Assembly: GCF_052119645.1 (NCBI RefSeq)
Contig: NZ_JBGQOM010000004.1
Coordinates: forward strand, 248,001 to 312,000
Reading direction: 5' to 3'
DNA: 64,000 bases
Source: Paraglaciecola sp030730205
GTDB taxonomy: Bacteria > Pseudomonadota > Gammaproteobacteria > Enterobacterales > Alteromonadaceae
Numbering within the stretch: position 1 is the stretch's first letter; each line of letters opens with the position of its first letter. A model generated the notes under the pieces. It ran no database searches. It was not told the DNA's origin and worked only from the letters and a program-made list of their open reading frames with translations. Of this stretch, positions 53,706 through 62,181 are shown in pieces. Both the position numbers and the translations under genes were made by a program.

Positions 53706-54157
53706 TATACTTGAATTGTTAACCAATATGCATAGAACAAAGGTGAACCTATAGCAATTACCAATAGGATTGTCCCAACATAAAATAAATTTGCGGTTAA
53801 CTGAACTCTATCAAAATCATATTGTGGTTCAAAGTCATCACCTAGTTTGTCTTTTAATTCTTGTTCTGTTTCAAGTTCTGCCTTATGAATTTCATCAATA
53901 AAATTTTTACGGCTAAATGATTTTTGGTATGCCCAGCCAGACCACCCGAAAGTAAATAAGAAGCAAAGAGAGCTAATAACTACTTTGTTCTCCGACTCAA
54001 TCACATTGTATGCGAGCAAAAATATTAATATGCAACAAGAAGCATTTAAAACTTCTCCAAATGGTTGGTAAATTGCCTTAAGTCGATTTTTGTCAAATAA
54101 ATTAAATAACGTTCCAAGTACAATGAGTAGAACGTAAAAATATACCCAAGTTGGCAA
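53705..54157 (-). CDS. hypothetical membrane protein (cassette gene)
   Basis: A 150-residue protein with about four membrane helices (residues near 5-22, 38-55, 60-78 and 125-147) and a charged cytoplasmic loop with the acidic run EQELKDKLGDDFEP. I do not recognise the family. The start is a TTG with AAGGAG six bases ahead, only about 20 bases inside the cassette boundary, typical of compact integron cassettes. No promoter is seen, so expression may depend on read-through. Confidence 0.7.
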   Translation of the reverse strand: MPTWVYFYVLLIVLGTLFNLFDKNRLKAIYQPFGEVLNASCCILIFLLAYNVIESENKVVISSLCFLFTFGWSGWAYQKSFSRKNFIDEIHKAELETEQELKDKLGDDFEPQYDFDRVQLTANLFYVGTILLVIAIGSPLFYAYWLTIQV

Positions 54158-54174
54158 ACTAACTCCTTGGCACC

Positions 54175-54277
54175 TAACAATATTAATGTCCGGAAAAGTT
54201 CCGTGTTTAATCGCGGTTGCTAAACACGGATTTATTCCGCCTTTCTACATTGTTCTTTTTTAACACGGCATCTAACT
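54175..54277 (-). repeat. attC-like site 3 / near-empty cassette
   Basis: Two cassette-type ends, GTTAGATGCC (reverse strand near 54268-54277) and GTTAGGTGCC, lie about 100 bases apart. Between them is an imperfect palindrome (arms starting CGGAATAAATCCGTGTTTA and TAAACACGGAACTTTTCCG). No gene fits. It is best read as an attC whose cassette body has been lost. Confidence 0.5.
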
Positions 54278-54810
54278 ATCTGTACAGGTTAAATATATTT
54301 CCAATTTAAAAAAAAGAGTGTTCTGGAAAGACGGAATAATTCCTAAATCTTGCTGTTTACCGGAACACTGGATTAATTTTTACCAATAAGCATTACACCA
54401 AGGCTCTTTTTAAACCGTACTTCGACATTCTAAAAGCTGGTAAAAGATACCCCCCTATTAGTAATGGGGGGTACCCGTCAGAGCTAGGATTTTTTAGCTT
54501 TGGTACTAATCGCAAAAGCACTATGCTCCCGCAAGGTTCGCTCGCCGCGAAAGGCAGTAAGACCCCAATGACACAACCCATAATCGAGTAAATTACATAA
54601 ATCGGAACCCCAAAGGGGACCCATCGCAAGCGACCCTACGGGCGATTTATTTCATTAACACGATTCTGTGTCTTAGTCCTCTTCGTTATCACTCAGTAAG
54701 CGCGGACTAATGGCTGCAGGCAGCCGCCACACTATATGAATGATTTACTTTGGGTGATTAAAAGACATGAAAATTAGCATCACTAATCATCTAGGACCTA
54801 GGGCTATGTT
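54278..54810. other. gene-free stretch with several palindromes
   Basis: I see no convincing gene. It contains an imperfect hairpin around 54316-54369 (GTGTTCTGG/CCGGAACAC), possibly another decayed attC. A near-perfect 26-bp palindrome of TACCCCCC, a short centre and GGGGGGTA is at 54448-54473. CCCC/GGGG and GGGCGA/TCGC pairs lie around 54605-54645. A 78-codon reverse-strand frame at 54393-54629 has no recognisable domain or ribosome site. Confidence 0.5.
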
Positions 54811-56265
54811 TCAATTCGCCTTCTTCCATAAATTCTGGAATTTTTTATAGCCAAAATAAGTGTAAGGGTTCCAGTGACTTGGGATGAGTTCCAAGTTTTT
54901 ACGCTCTTCAAAGTTTGAACAGAGTTGGCTTAATATTTCATTTAAACGATTAGGGCTGATTTTGGCAAACTTTTTCCGGGTTGTGGCAAAATAGAGATTA
55001 TTACTCACCGGTACAACGAGCATTTTCCCCGCTGAATTAAAGGTTAAATGCCGTGTCGCAGTGCGGCAAATCGGGGCAAAAGAATTTACAGGGTTAAGTG
55101 CGCATACAATGGCGTATTCGTAGCGGTCTAAATCGTGACCATCGTCATCTTTAGGTATATAAGTTACACCAAATCCTTGTGGAAAATGGCCAACCATTTG
55201 AATAAAGCTTTTGGTGTATTGGGCTGAAATAGACTTTATTTCTGCTGCTTTTTCCAATACGAGTGTTGCCTTAGGTAGATTTGCGAGGCTTGGATCTGGT
55301 TTGGTTGAAAATATCACAGAGGCATAAATTTGTGGAATTTTTAATAAGTGCCCTTCAACTTGTTTGGGTTTTATAGAGTCATTTAGCAGAATGGTGATAA
55401 ATTTTTGTCGATGTATTTCTGTGGTATCAAATTGACTTTTTTCCTCTTTAGAGTTGCCGTTATAGTTGCCCAGCCCAATGCCATGCACCAAATAATCGAG
55501 GGTTTGTTGATAATTGATTTTTAACAACGACAATCGCTCTTCATTTTTAAGTACACGAAATTCATCCAAATCGCCGTTTTCTCCTTTTAATATGTGCTGA
55601 GCTTGGGGATGTTGTAGTCCGATATCTTGTATCAGCGCCGCAATAACAATCGGTATACAAACGTCATGTTGAAATTGACTTAATTGTAAGCCAGTCGCGC
55701 TGTACCGTTGTCCTAATGCCTGTTTTTGTAAAATGTAATTCGTCGCAATGTGGTTATCGACCAACAACTTATCTAACAAACGAAGAGCCAGAACAGCCTT
55801 GTAAACAGGCTTTAACTTTTGATGTTGAATGGCCAACTTACTGCCCTCGTGAGGCGACAATAATAGCAGTGTACCGAGTAGCTTAGCGCTGTTAGTCAGG
55901 GTTTCTTGCTGGTCACTGGCTTCGCTTAATAAAACTAGCGATTCACTGGTATGAAATAAACTGTCATAACGCTTTTGTTTCTCTTGTTTTTGATTTTGCT
56001 GTTCTTGTAAAAGTAAAGCCTGTGCTGCCTCAAGTTCAGTGCTGAGTTTTTGTTTATTGGTAAAGTTACCCTGTGCAAGTGCTGTTTGACTCGCTTGTAC
56101 ACTTAAGCTCAGTTTTTCTAGATTTTCCTTGTTGGTTTGATAGTGTTGGAAATAGTGTGATGCTTGTTCATACAGTGACGTTTGCAGTGAGCTGCGATTC
56201 ACTATGCGTTTGACTAGGTTTGTTATTTCTTGGGTGTAGCTTGATTCAGCTATTTCGCCGTGCAT
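54811..56265 (-). CDS. hypothetical protein, possible degenerate HD-GYP-like region
   Basis: About 484 residues, cytoplasmic. An N-terminal helical part includes a coiled coil rich in Gln, Glu and Lys (about 60-110). A middle region has the order of an HD-GYP phosphodiesterase (PIVIAALIQDIGLQHPQ, then EFRVLKNEERL, then LLKINYQQTLDYL and LLKIPQIYASVIF), but Gln replaces the metal-binding His of LHDIG and no GYP is visible. A C-terminal mixed domain contains GYAIVCALNP-like and PICRTATRH stretches. I do not recognise the whole. If related to HD-GYP it is probably inactive and binds rather than cleaves cyclic-di-GMP. The ATG at 56265 is preferred; ribosome site is weak. Confidence 0.65.
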   Translation of the reverse strand: MHGEIAESSYTQEITNLVKRIVNRSSLQTSLYEQASHYFQHYQTNKENLEKLSLSVQASQTALAQGNFTNKQKLSTELEAAQALLLQEQQNQKQEKQKRYDSLFHTSESLVLLSEASDQQETLTNSAKLLGTLLLLSPHEGSKLAIQHQKLKPVYKAVLALRLLDKLLVDNHIATNYILQKQALGQRYSATGLQLSQFQHDVCIPIVIAALIQDIGLQHPQAQHILKGENGDLDEFRVLKNEERLSLLKINYQQTLDYLVHGIGLGNYNGNSKEEKSQFDTTEIHRQKFITILLNDSIKPKQVEGHLLKIPQIYASVIFSTKPDPSLANLPKATLVLEKAAEIKSISAQYTKSFIQMVGHFPQGFGVTYIPKDDDGHDLDRYEYAIVCALNPVNSFAPICRTATRHLTFNSAGKMLVVPVSNNLYFATTRKKFAKISPNRLNEILSQLCSNFEERKNLELIPSHWNPYTYFGYKKFQNLWKKAN

Positions 56266-56369
56266 GAAAACGTTACTTATCCACCAAGTCAATTCAGAAC
56301 ATCACCATAGTACAGTTTTGGATGAGAAGCTACCGAGGGAGCGGGGCAGTTACAATGATGTCGATTTTT

Positions 56370-56717
56370 TTAATTTGTTTCTAAAGACAGCAGTGCTTGT
56401 TGGCGTTCTTCTTCACTTAATATCCCCACGAAAGGGGTCTTTCGTCGATATTTTTTCATAAGAGGTGAATCTTCTAATACTGCTGCCACAAAGGTGTCTT
56501 TGTCGTTTACGTGCTCTAAAATACACTGCCAAGTTAAAAATGCGCCGTAGCGCAAGGTGCCATTTTCTAATCGTTCTTCAAGGGTGAGCTTTACTTGTTC
56601 GACTAGGCTTGGATTGTCGACAATTTTTTCTGCCATCGCCTTGTGTAAAATACTGATTTGTTGATCAACAAAGGAATGAGTAATACTTCCTTTGCGTAAG
56701 GGGCGTCTTGCTCTCAT
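56370..56717 (-). CDS. hypothetical protein
   Basis: A 115-residue soluble, mostly helical protein starting MRARRPLRKGSITHSF. It has a conserved-looking middle (LENGTLRYGAFLTWQCIL) and KKYRRKTPFVGILSEEE near the end. I do not recognise the family. It lies 16 bases after the DUF3820-type gene in the same direction and is probably the last gene of the ABC-exporter operon. Confidence 0.7.
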   Translation of the reverse strand: MRARRPLRKGSITHSFVDQQISILHKAMAEKIVDNPSLVEQVKLTLEERLENGTLRYGAFLTWQCILEHVNDKDTFVAAVLEDSPLMKKYRRKTPFVGILSEEERQQALLSLETN

Positions 56718-56733
56718 TGGTCACATACCTCGC

Positions 56734-56946
56734 TTATTCGCGCAGTAAAGGCGCTAACATAGACTCGAGTCCGTTGAGCTTGACCTCATACATTAATGCT
56801 AATTGTTGACCTAATTTACCTGCGGGAAATCCTTGTTTTTGAAACCAGACGAGATAAGGTTCAGGTAAATTAAGTAACTTTCGTCCTGCATATTTGCCAA
56901 ACGGCATGGTTTGATTAATGGCTTCAATCAGTGCTTCATTATCCAT
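56734..56946 (-). CDS. DUF3820-family protein
   Basis: A 70-residue protein with the family core MPFGKYAGRKLLNLPEPYLV and the later FPAGKLGQQL and NGLESMLAPL. The ATG at 56946 overlaps the stop of the ABC gene by eight bases (ATGGATAA). The GKYAGRKLLNLP wording resembles a small nucleotide- or nucleic-acid-binding fold seen next to exonucleases, but no function is established. Confidence 0.82.
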   Translation of the reverse strand: MDNEALIEAINQTMPFGKYAGRKLLNLPEPYLVWFQKQGFPAGKLGQQLALMYEVKLNGLESMLAPLLRE

Positions 56947-58744
56947 CTTTAGCCTCTGTTTTACTGCTATTTTGTTGGGTATTCCACAAGTGAGCGTAGC
57001 GCCCCCCATGGGCCAGCAACTCGGAATGCGTCCCTTGTTCTACAATGCCGCCCTTGTGCATCACGACAATGTTGTCAGCATCGATGATAGTAGACAGGCG
57101 GTGAGCAATCACCAGGCTTGTATGACCATCAGCTATTTCTCGTAATGCTTGTAAAATAGATTGTTCAGATTGGCTATCTAGTGATGATGTGGCTTCATCA
57201 AATACTAAAATGGGGGGGCGCTTGAGTATGGTACGTGCAATAGCAACTCGCTGTTTTTCGCCACCAGAAAGCTTTAACCCCCGTTCGCCCACTTGGGTCT
57301 CTGTGCCAAGAGGCAGCGATTGAATAAAAGTCTGTAAATGCGCTAGTTTAATGGCTTCCTGTACTTCTTCATTACTTGCTTCTGGCCGTCCATAGCGAAT
57401 GTTTTCAAAAATACTATCATTAAATAACACAGTATCTTGCGGCACGATCCCGATACTTTGGCGCAAAGAATGCTGGTTAACGTTTTTGATATTTTGTCCA
57501 TCAATGTAAATCCCACCACTTTTAACATCGTAAAATCGAAAGAGTAATTTAACTAAGGTTGATTTACCTGCACCGCTTTCACCCACCACTGCGACTTTTT
57601 GACCGGGTTTGATGTCAAAGCTCACCTGTTTGAGTATCGCTCTGTCCTCATGGTAGTGGAAGCTAATCTGTTTAAACTCGATTTTACCCGCCGAGACGTT
57701 TAAGTGCGGTGCCGTTGGGGGGTCGCTTATATGCGGCACTTTGGCCAGTAAATCGAACAGGTTTTCTATGTTCGCTAACGAACTACGGATTTCACGATAA
57801 ACAAAGCCTAAGAAATTTAGGGGCATAAAAATTTGCATGGTGAAGGCGTTAATCAATACAAAATCACCGATAGTCATTTGCTTGTGGGCCACTTGATATG
57901 CCGCCATGGCCATCATACTGGTCATCGCCAGTGCAATAATTGTTGCTTGTCCACCGTTTAGCGCAAATAACGACAAGCGGTTTTTTCGCCGAGCGCTTTC
58001 CCAATTCTCTAAATCGTTGTCGTAGCGGCTTGTTTCATAATGCTCATTATTAAAATACTTTACGGTTTCGTAATTAAGTAGGCTATCAATGGCTCTCGAA
58101 CTGCTCTGAGAGTCAGCTTGATTCGCTTGGCGCACGTATTGTGTGCGCCAATCAGTCACTTTAAAGGAGAAACCAATGTAGACAATCACCGAAACTAAGA
58201 TAATGAGTGCAAAGCTGATCCCATAGTTGTAAAACAGGACACCGATAACAATGATAATTTCTAGCAGGGTAGGCACTATATTAAACACTAAAAAGCGCAT
58301 TAAAAAACTGATGCCGCTGGTGCCGCGCTCCATGTCTCTGGAAAGCCCACCCGTTTGTCTATTTAAATGAAAATCTAAATCTAGCCGGTGTAAATGCTCA
58401 AATACCTGCAGACCGAGTCGCCGCATTGCGCGCTCTGTCACACGGCCAAATAGGGTATCACGCACTTCACCTAGTAACACGTTTATGAGCCTGAATACTC
58501 CGTATGCAATAACTAAAGCAAAGGGCACCAAAATCAACTCTTGTTGAACGCTCGGGGTATTGAGTGCGTCAACCGTATGCTTCAACACAAAAGGTAAACC
58601 GATACTGGCGACTTTGGCTCCTACTAAGCACAGCAGGGCAAGCGCTACTCGTTGTCTAAATTCTAACAAATAAGGCCATAGCTGTTTAAATATACGCCAG
58701 TTGATGGGCCCTTCGTTAAAGTTTCTGCTGTGTCTTGAGGACAT
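56939..58744 (-). CDS. ABC exporter, ATM1/HMT1-like half transporter
   Basis: A 601-residue fusion of a six-helix membrane domain and a nucleotide-binding domain. Walker A GESGAGKST, Q-loop IVPQDTVLF, signature LSGGEKQR, Walker B ILVFDEAT and the switch histidine (VIAHRLS) are all present, so the ATPase should be active as a homodimer. The membrane part (INWRIFKQLWPYLLEFRQRV, VGAKVASIGLPFVLKHTVDAL) resembles ATM1/HMT1-type exporters, which carry glutathione or polysulfide conjugates. It is upstream of two small genes in an apparent operon. Confidence 0.9.
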   Translation of the reverse strand: MSSRHSRNFNEGPINWRIFKQLWPYLLEFRQRVALALLCLVGAKVASIGLPFVLKHTVDALNTPSVQQELILVPFALVIAYGVFRLINVLLGEVRDTLFGRVTERAMRRLGLQVFEHLHRLDLDFHLNRQTGGLSRDMERGTSGISFLMRFLVFNIVPTLLEIIIVIGVLFYNYGISFALIILVSVIVYIGFSFKVTDWRTQYVRQANQADSQSSSRAIDSLLNYETVKYFNNEHYETSRYDNDLENWESARRKNRLSLFALNGGQATIIALAMTSMMAMAAYQVAHKQMTIGDFVLINAFTMQIFMPLNFLGFVYREIRSSLANIENLFDLLAKVPHISDPPTAPHLNVSAGKIEFKQISFHYHEDRAILKQVSFDIKPGQKVAVVGESGAGKSTLVKLLFRFYDVKSGGIYIDGQNIKNVNQHSLRQSIGIVPQDTVLFNDSIFENIRYGRPEASNEEVQEAIKLAHLQTFIQSLPLGTETQVGERGLKLSGGEKQRVAIARTILKRPPILVFDEATSSLDSQSEQSILQALREIADGHTSLVIAHRLSTIIDADNIVVMHKGGIVEQGTHSELLAHGGRYAHLWNTQQNSSKTEAKDG

Positions 58745-58772
58745 GTTTACCTTATGAAATCACTATATAGCG

Positions 58773-59876
58773 TTAAATGGATTGTTCTACGTGGATGACG
58801 CTGCGGTTTCGGCCAGAATTTTTTGCTTGATAAAGCCCTTTATCTGCGAGGGTTATCGCATGGTTGATAGAGTCACTTGGGTTGACCTGATAAACACCCA
58901 TGCTAACAGTGACGTTGAAGGGCCGACCGTTGTCGTAAAAGTGTTTTTCTGCGATGGTGGTACGCAGTTTTTCGGCAATAATAAAAGCTTGCTGCTCGTT
59001 GGTTTCAGGCAACAAAAATAGATATTCCTCACCTCCCCAACGCGCCACATTATCATGTTGGCGTAGCGCCGTTTTGAACGTTTGCGCTATTTGTTCAATG
59101 ACTTGGTCACCAATTTGATGTCCAGATTGGTCGTTGATTATTTTAAAATGATCAATGTCACACATGATTAAACTTAATTCTTTTTTATGGCGAATAGCGC
59201 GCGAAAATTCAGCCTCTAATACCTCCGACATACCTCTTCGGTTAAGTAAACCAGAAAGCAAATCAACCCGAGCCTGGTTTTCGAACTTGCGGCTAATTTG
59301 TAAACTTTGCTTGTAGGATTTTTGACGAGAATATTCGTAAAAAGCAAAAAGGAGGCTTACGGTGAGAAATGAGTAGAGTAGGCGCGACTTAAACTCAAAA
59401 CTATAACTTGCCGCTAACAACGCATTGTTTGGATAAAACAACATAAAACTAATTGCTAAAATAAACAGACCAATGTTTCGGGTACCTTTACGTAGACCAC
59501 CAAAAAATAACGCTACGGGTGGAACAATATAAATCCATAAGGGACCGGTTCCATGCACTCCCCCAGCGAAAATTAAATACACCATCAAAAGCATCAAAGA
59601 AATAGTGACTAAACTGCCAGATACTCGATAAGCATTTTTTAAACGTTTATTGACCAATATGAGGCGAGATGTGAAAAACAATGTAGAGGCAATCAATAAA
59701 ACAGTAGCGAGCAGGTTGTCTTGCCGAATCACGGCGGCTAAGCCCATGATCAAGGTTAAGGTATAACCAATAAAACCAAATAAGTTGGCAACAAGAATTT
59801 GTTGGTTTTTTTCAGGATCGTTATTCCTATTGGTACCGGTATTCAGATAATTTCTGATGAGCTGCTCTAACTTCAT
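58773..59876 (-). CDS. membrane diguanylate cyclase (GGEEY variant)
   Basis: A 367-residue protein with five to six N-terminal membrane helices (about 28-185) and a C-terminal GGDEF domain making cyclic-di-GMP. The signature reads GGEEY; the usual last residue is Phe. Metal Asp is in CDIDHFKIIND, and an RxxD inhibitory site (RQHD) lies five residues before the signature, so product inhibition is expected. The aromatic swap is conservative, so activity is likely. It is upstream of the ABC exporter by 28 bases. Confidence 0.9.
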   Translation of the reverse strand: MKLEQLIRNYLNTGTNRNNDPEKNQQILVANLFGFIGYTLTLIMGLAAVIRQDNLLATVLLIASTLFFTSRLILVNKRLKNAYRVSGSLVTISLMLLMVYLIFAGGVHGTGPLWIYIVPPVALFFGGLRKGTRNIGLFILAISFMLFYPNNALLAASYSFEFKSRLLYSFLTVSLLFAFYEYSRQKSYKQSLQISRKFENQARVDLLSGLLNRRGMSEVLEAEFSRAIRHKKELSLIMCDIDHFKIINDQSGHQIGDQVIEQIAQTFKTALRQHDNVARWGGEEYLFLLPETNEQQAFIIAEKLRTTIAEKHFYDNGRPFNVTVSMGVYQVNPSDSINHAITLADKGLYQAKNSGRNRSVIHVEQSI

Positions 59877-59894
59877 TATTGACGTGATTCTCTT

Positions 59895-60476
59895 TTAACT
59901 ATCGAGTTTGCTGAGTTCTTGTTGAATTTGCTGAGCAACAAGTTGTAACAGGGCTCTTTGTTGCTCAACCGCATGAGTAAAGCCATCTTTACTAAGGGGA
60001 AGCTGGAAGAAAAAAGGCTGCTCTAACTCCTTTTTTGCCTTGGCAGATGTAATCCAAAACGCACCACTGACCAACACTGTAGAACGATCAGTTGGATAAA
60101 AATGATCAATTTGTACATTTAGTTCCATCATATTTTGTTCTAATAAAGGCGAGTTGTATCCAATAATTTGCATGTGCTCGCTTTGATTAAGGTCAATCAA
60201 CAGTACCTTAGCGATGGCTGCCTCTAATGATTCGGCCCACAAATCATGTCGAGAAAAATACATTTGGTTTTGATTAATTTGCATGCTCAAGCCTGATTGC
60301 TTGAGGTAGTCCGCCAACACAATTTTGTTCAGTCTCACCTTGATACTTTTATTTGCTTGGCTAAATGGGTCTGACACCTTAGTTGGGACATAGAGCATAT
60401 AATAATTTACTTTATTGACTGGCGCACTGCAGGCAATGAGGCTAAAAATGAACAGTAAAATTGTCATTTGGCGCAT
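59895..60476 (-). CDS. pqiC: PqiC-like outer-membrane lipoprotein
   Basis: A 193-residue lipoprotein (signal ends SLIAC-SAP). It belongs to the ABC-transport auxiliary group with PqiC/YmbA. In E. coli it forms a ring anchoring the PqiB needle at the outer membrane. The ATG at 60476 has CAGGAAA eight bases ahead and begins as pqiB ends. Third gene of pqiABC. Confidence 0.85.
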   Translation of the reverse strand: MRQMTILLFIFSLIACSAPVNKVNYYMLYVPTKVSDPFSQANKSIKVRLNKIVLADYLKQSGLSMQINQNQMYFSRHDLWAESLEAAIAKVLLIDLNQSEHMQIIGYNSPLLEQNMMELNVQIDHFYPTDRSTVLVSGAFWITSAKAKKELEQPFFFQLPLSKDGFTHAVEQQRALLQLVAQQIQQELSKLDS

Positions 60477-60477
60477 A

Positions 60478-62181
60478 TTAATTGTTTCCTGTGGGTGAAG
60501 GTGCTTGGCCACGTTTGGCCGCCTTGGGCTCCAATCGTTGCTCTTCTATTCCGTCACCAAAAATTAAACTGTTGGGTTTGTTATTTAATTGCAATAAGAG
60601 TGGTTGCATATCATTTAAGGTATTTTGAATAGTGCGCAGGGTTTGATTCACTTCTTGGTAGTTCTCTGAACCCGCAGAGAAGTCTTTAGTCAACTGACTC
60701 AAACTATTTAAGGTCTCAGCTAATTGACTATTTAGTTTCTCGCCTTGAAAACTAGACACCAAATGGTCAAAATTTTCGCTGGTCTTTTTCAGTGATTCTG
60801 CGGTTTGGGTCATGTTGAGTAACATTGTATTGGTGTTATCAGCAATATTTTGCAGTTTTATTTGATTGATATTATCCAGTACAGCCGATATTTTTGCGGT
60901 GATTTGGGCAAATTCATTACTCACCGTGGGAATAACGTCGTAGTTGAGCAAGGTACTTATTTTAGATGGTTTTTCATCTGGATAGTGCTGCAAGTCAACA
61001 AATAACGCGCCTGTTAAAAAATTGCCCATTTTTAGGCTGGCGCGCAGTCCTTCAGACACCCACACTAAGGTCTGTTTCTTTACATAATCTAAACCCCTTT
61101 GATCGTCGGATTGCTGCACTCGACCAGGCTGGATACCGATGATGACCGGGATATCGAAGCTCTCTTCTAATAAATAGGCTTTATTTAACTCAGGTGGATT
61201 AATGGCTAATACTTTACCGATTTCTAAACCCCGATATTCAACGGGGGCACCGACATGTAAACCGCGCACGGTATCTTTAACTAAAATCACAAACTCGACA
61301 CTTAACTTGTAACGCTGCTCTGAGGCCTCATCGTAATTACTATGAATATCAAAATTAGTGCGTTGTGAAATAACATCTCCAGACGGGATCCCTTCTGGCA
61401 CACCAAAGGTGACCCCGTTAGTGAGTAAACTTTCTAAGCTGCCAGTGTCAAACTTCACCCCCCCTGCGTTTAACTGTACTGATATGCCACTGGTATCCCA
61501 GAACTTCGTATTTTCAGTGATAAGCTTGTGGTAAGGCGCGTTAATAAAGGTGTTGTAATACACAACTCGTTCTTCAAAATTAAAATAAGTGTCTTCGATT
61601 TCACCGACTTTTAAGCCTTTATAAATAACTGGGTCGCCCTCTTTATAGGCAAATTCTGCGTTACTATTAAGGGTGATGTGCAAGCCCGGTGTGCCAGCTG
61701 GAGTGACAGGAGGTGCTGATAAGGCGGAAAAGTGGGTACTTTTTTCCTGCTCTTCGCCAGGCGCCATATTAATATAAGGCCCTGACATAATTGTGCCTAA
61801 ACCAGATATTCCATTAAGTGAGATACGCGGGGATACAATCCAAAACTGACTGTCTTTATGTAACAAGGACGCCACATTGGCGTTCATTCTGGCAGTGACT
61901 AATACGCCTTGCAGGTCGTCAGCGAGTTCTATTTTTTTGACTACACCGATGTCAACGCTGCGGGTTTTAATTTTGGTTTTACCCGCTTCTATTCCGGTTG
62001 CGTTAGGAAATGAAATAACAATTAGCGGCCCTTGGCTACTCCACTGATAGTAAACCATCCACATACCAATAAATAAGGCCACCAAAGGAATAAACCAAAT
62101 CTTGGAAATTCGCCTCACTGGTTTTACTTCGGCCACTTCCCTTGTAGAAGAATCGTTTTCAAGGTTTGAGTGATCACTCAT
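60478..62181 (-). CDS. pqiB: PqiB-like MCE-domain protein
   Basis: A 567-residue protein with an N-terminal membrane helix (about 27-45) followed by three MCE (MlaD-type) domains starting near residues 50, 165 and 290 (IEAGKTKIKTRSVDIGVV; FAYKEGDPVIYKGLKVGEI; GLHVGAPVEYRGLEIGKV). A long helical C-terminal needle follows (about 430-540). MCE rings stack into a lipid channel across the periplasm. It overlaps pqiA by eight bases. Confidence 0.92.
   Translation of the reverse strand: MSDHSNLENDSSTREVAEVKPVRRISKIWFIPLVALFIGMWMVYYQWSSQGPLIVISFPNATGIEAGKTKIKTRSVDIGVVKKIELADDLQGVLVTARMNANVASLLHKDSQFWIVSPRISLNGISGLGTIMSGPYINMAPGEEQEKSTHFSALSAPPVTPAGTPGLHITLNSNAEFAYKEGDPVIYKGLKVGEIEDTYFNFEERVVYYNTFINAPYHKLITENTKFWDTSGISVQLNAGGVKFDTGSLESLLTNGVTFGVPEGIPSGDVISQRTNFDIHSNYDEASEQRYKLSVEFVILVKDTVRGLHVGAPVEYRGLEIGKVLAINPPELNKAYLLEESFDIPVIIGIQPGRVQQSDDQRGLDYVKKQTLVWVSEGLRASLKMGNFLTGALFVDLQHYPDEKPSKISTLLNYDVIPTVSNEFAQITAKISAVLDNINQIKLQNIADNTNTMLLNMTQTAESLKKTSENFDHLVSSFQGEKLNSQLAETLNSLSQLTKDFSAGSENYQEVNQTLRTIQNTLNDMQPLLLQLNNKPNSLIFGDGIEEQRLEPKAAKRGQAPSPTGNN

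Noticed and set aside
54393..54629. 78-codon reverse-strand frame in the gene-free stretch
   Set aside because: Spans the G/C palindrome, has no ribosome site or recognisable domain, and its composition is unlike neighbouring genes.
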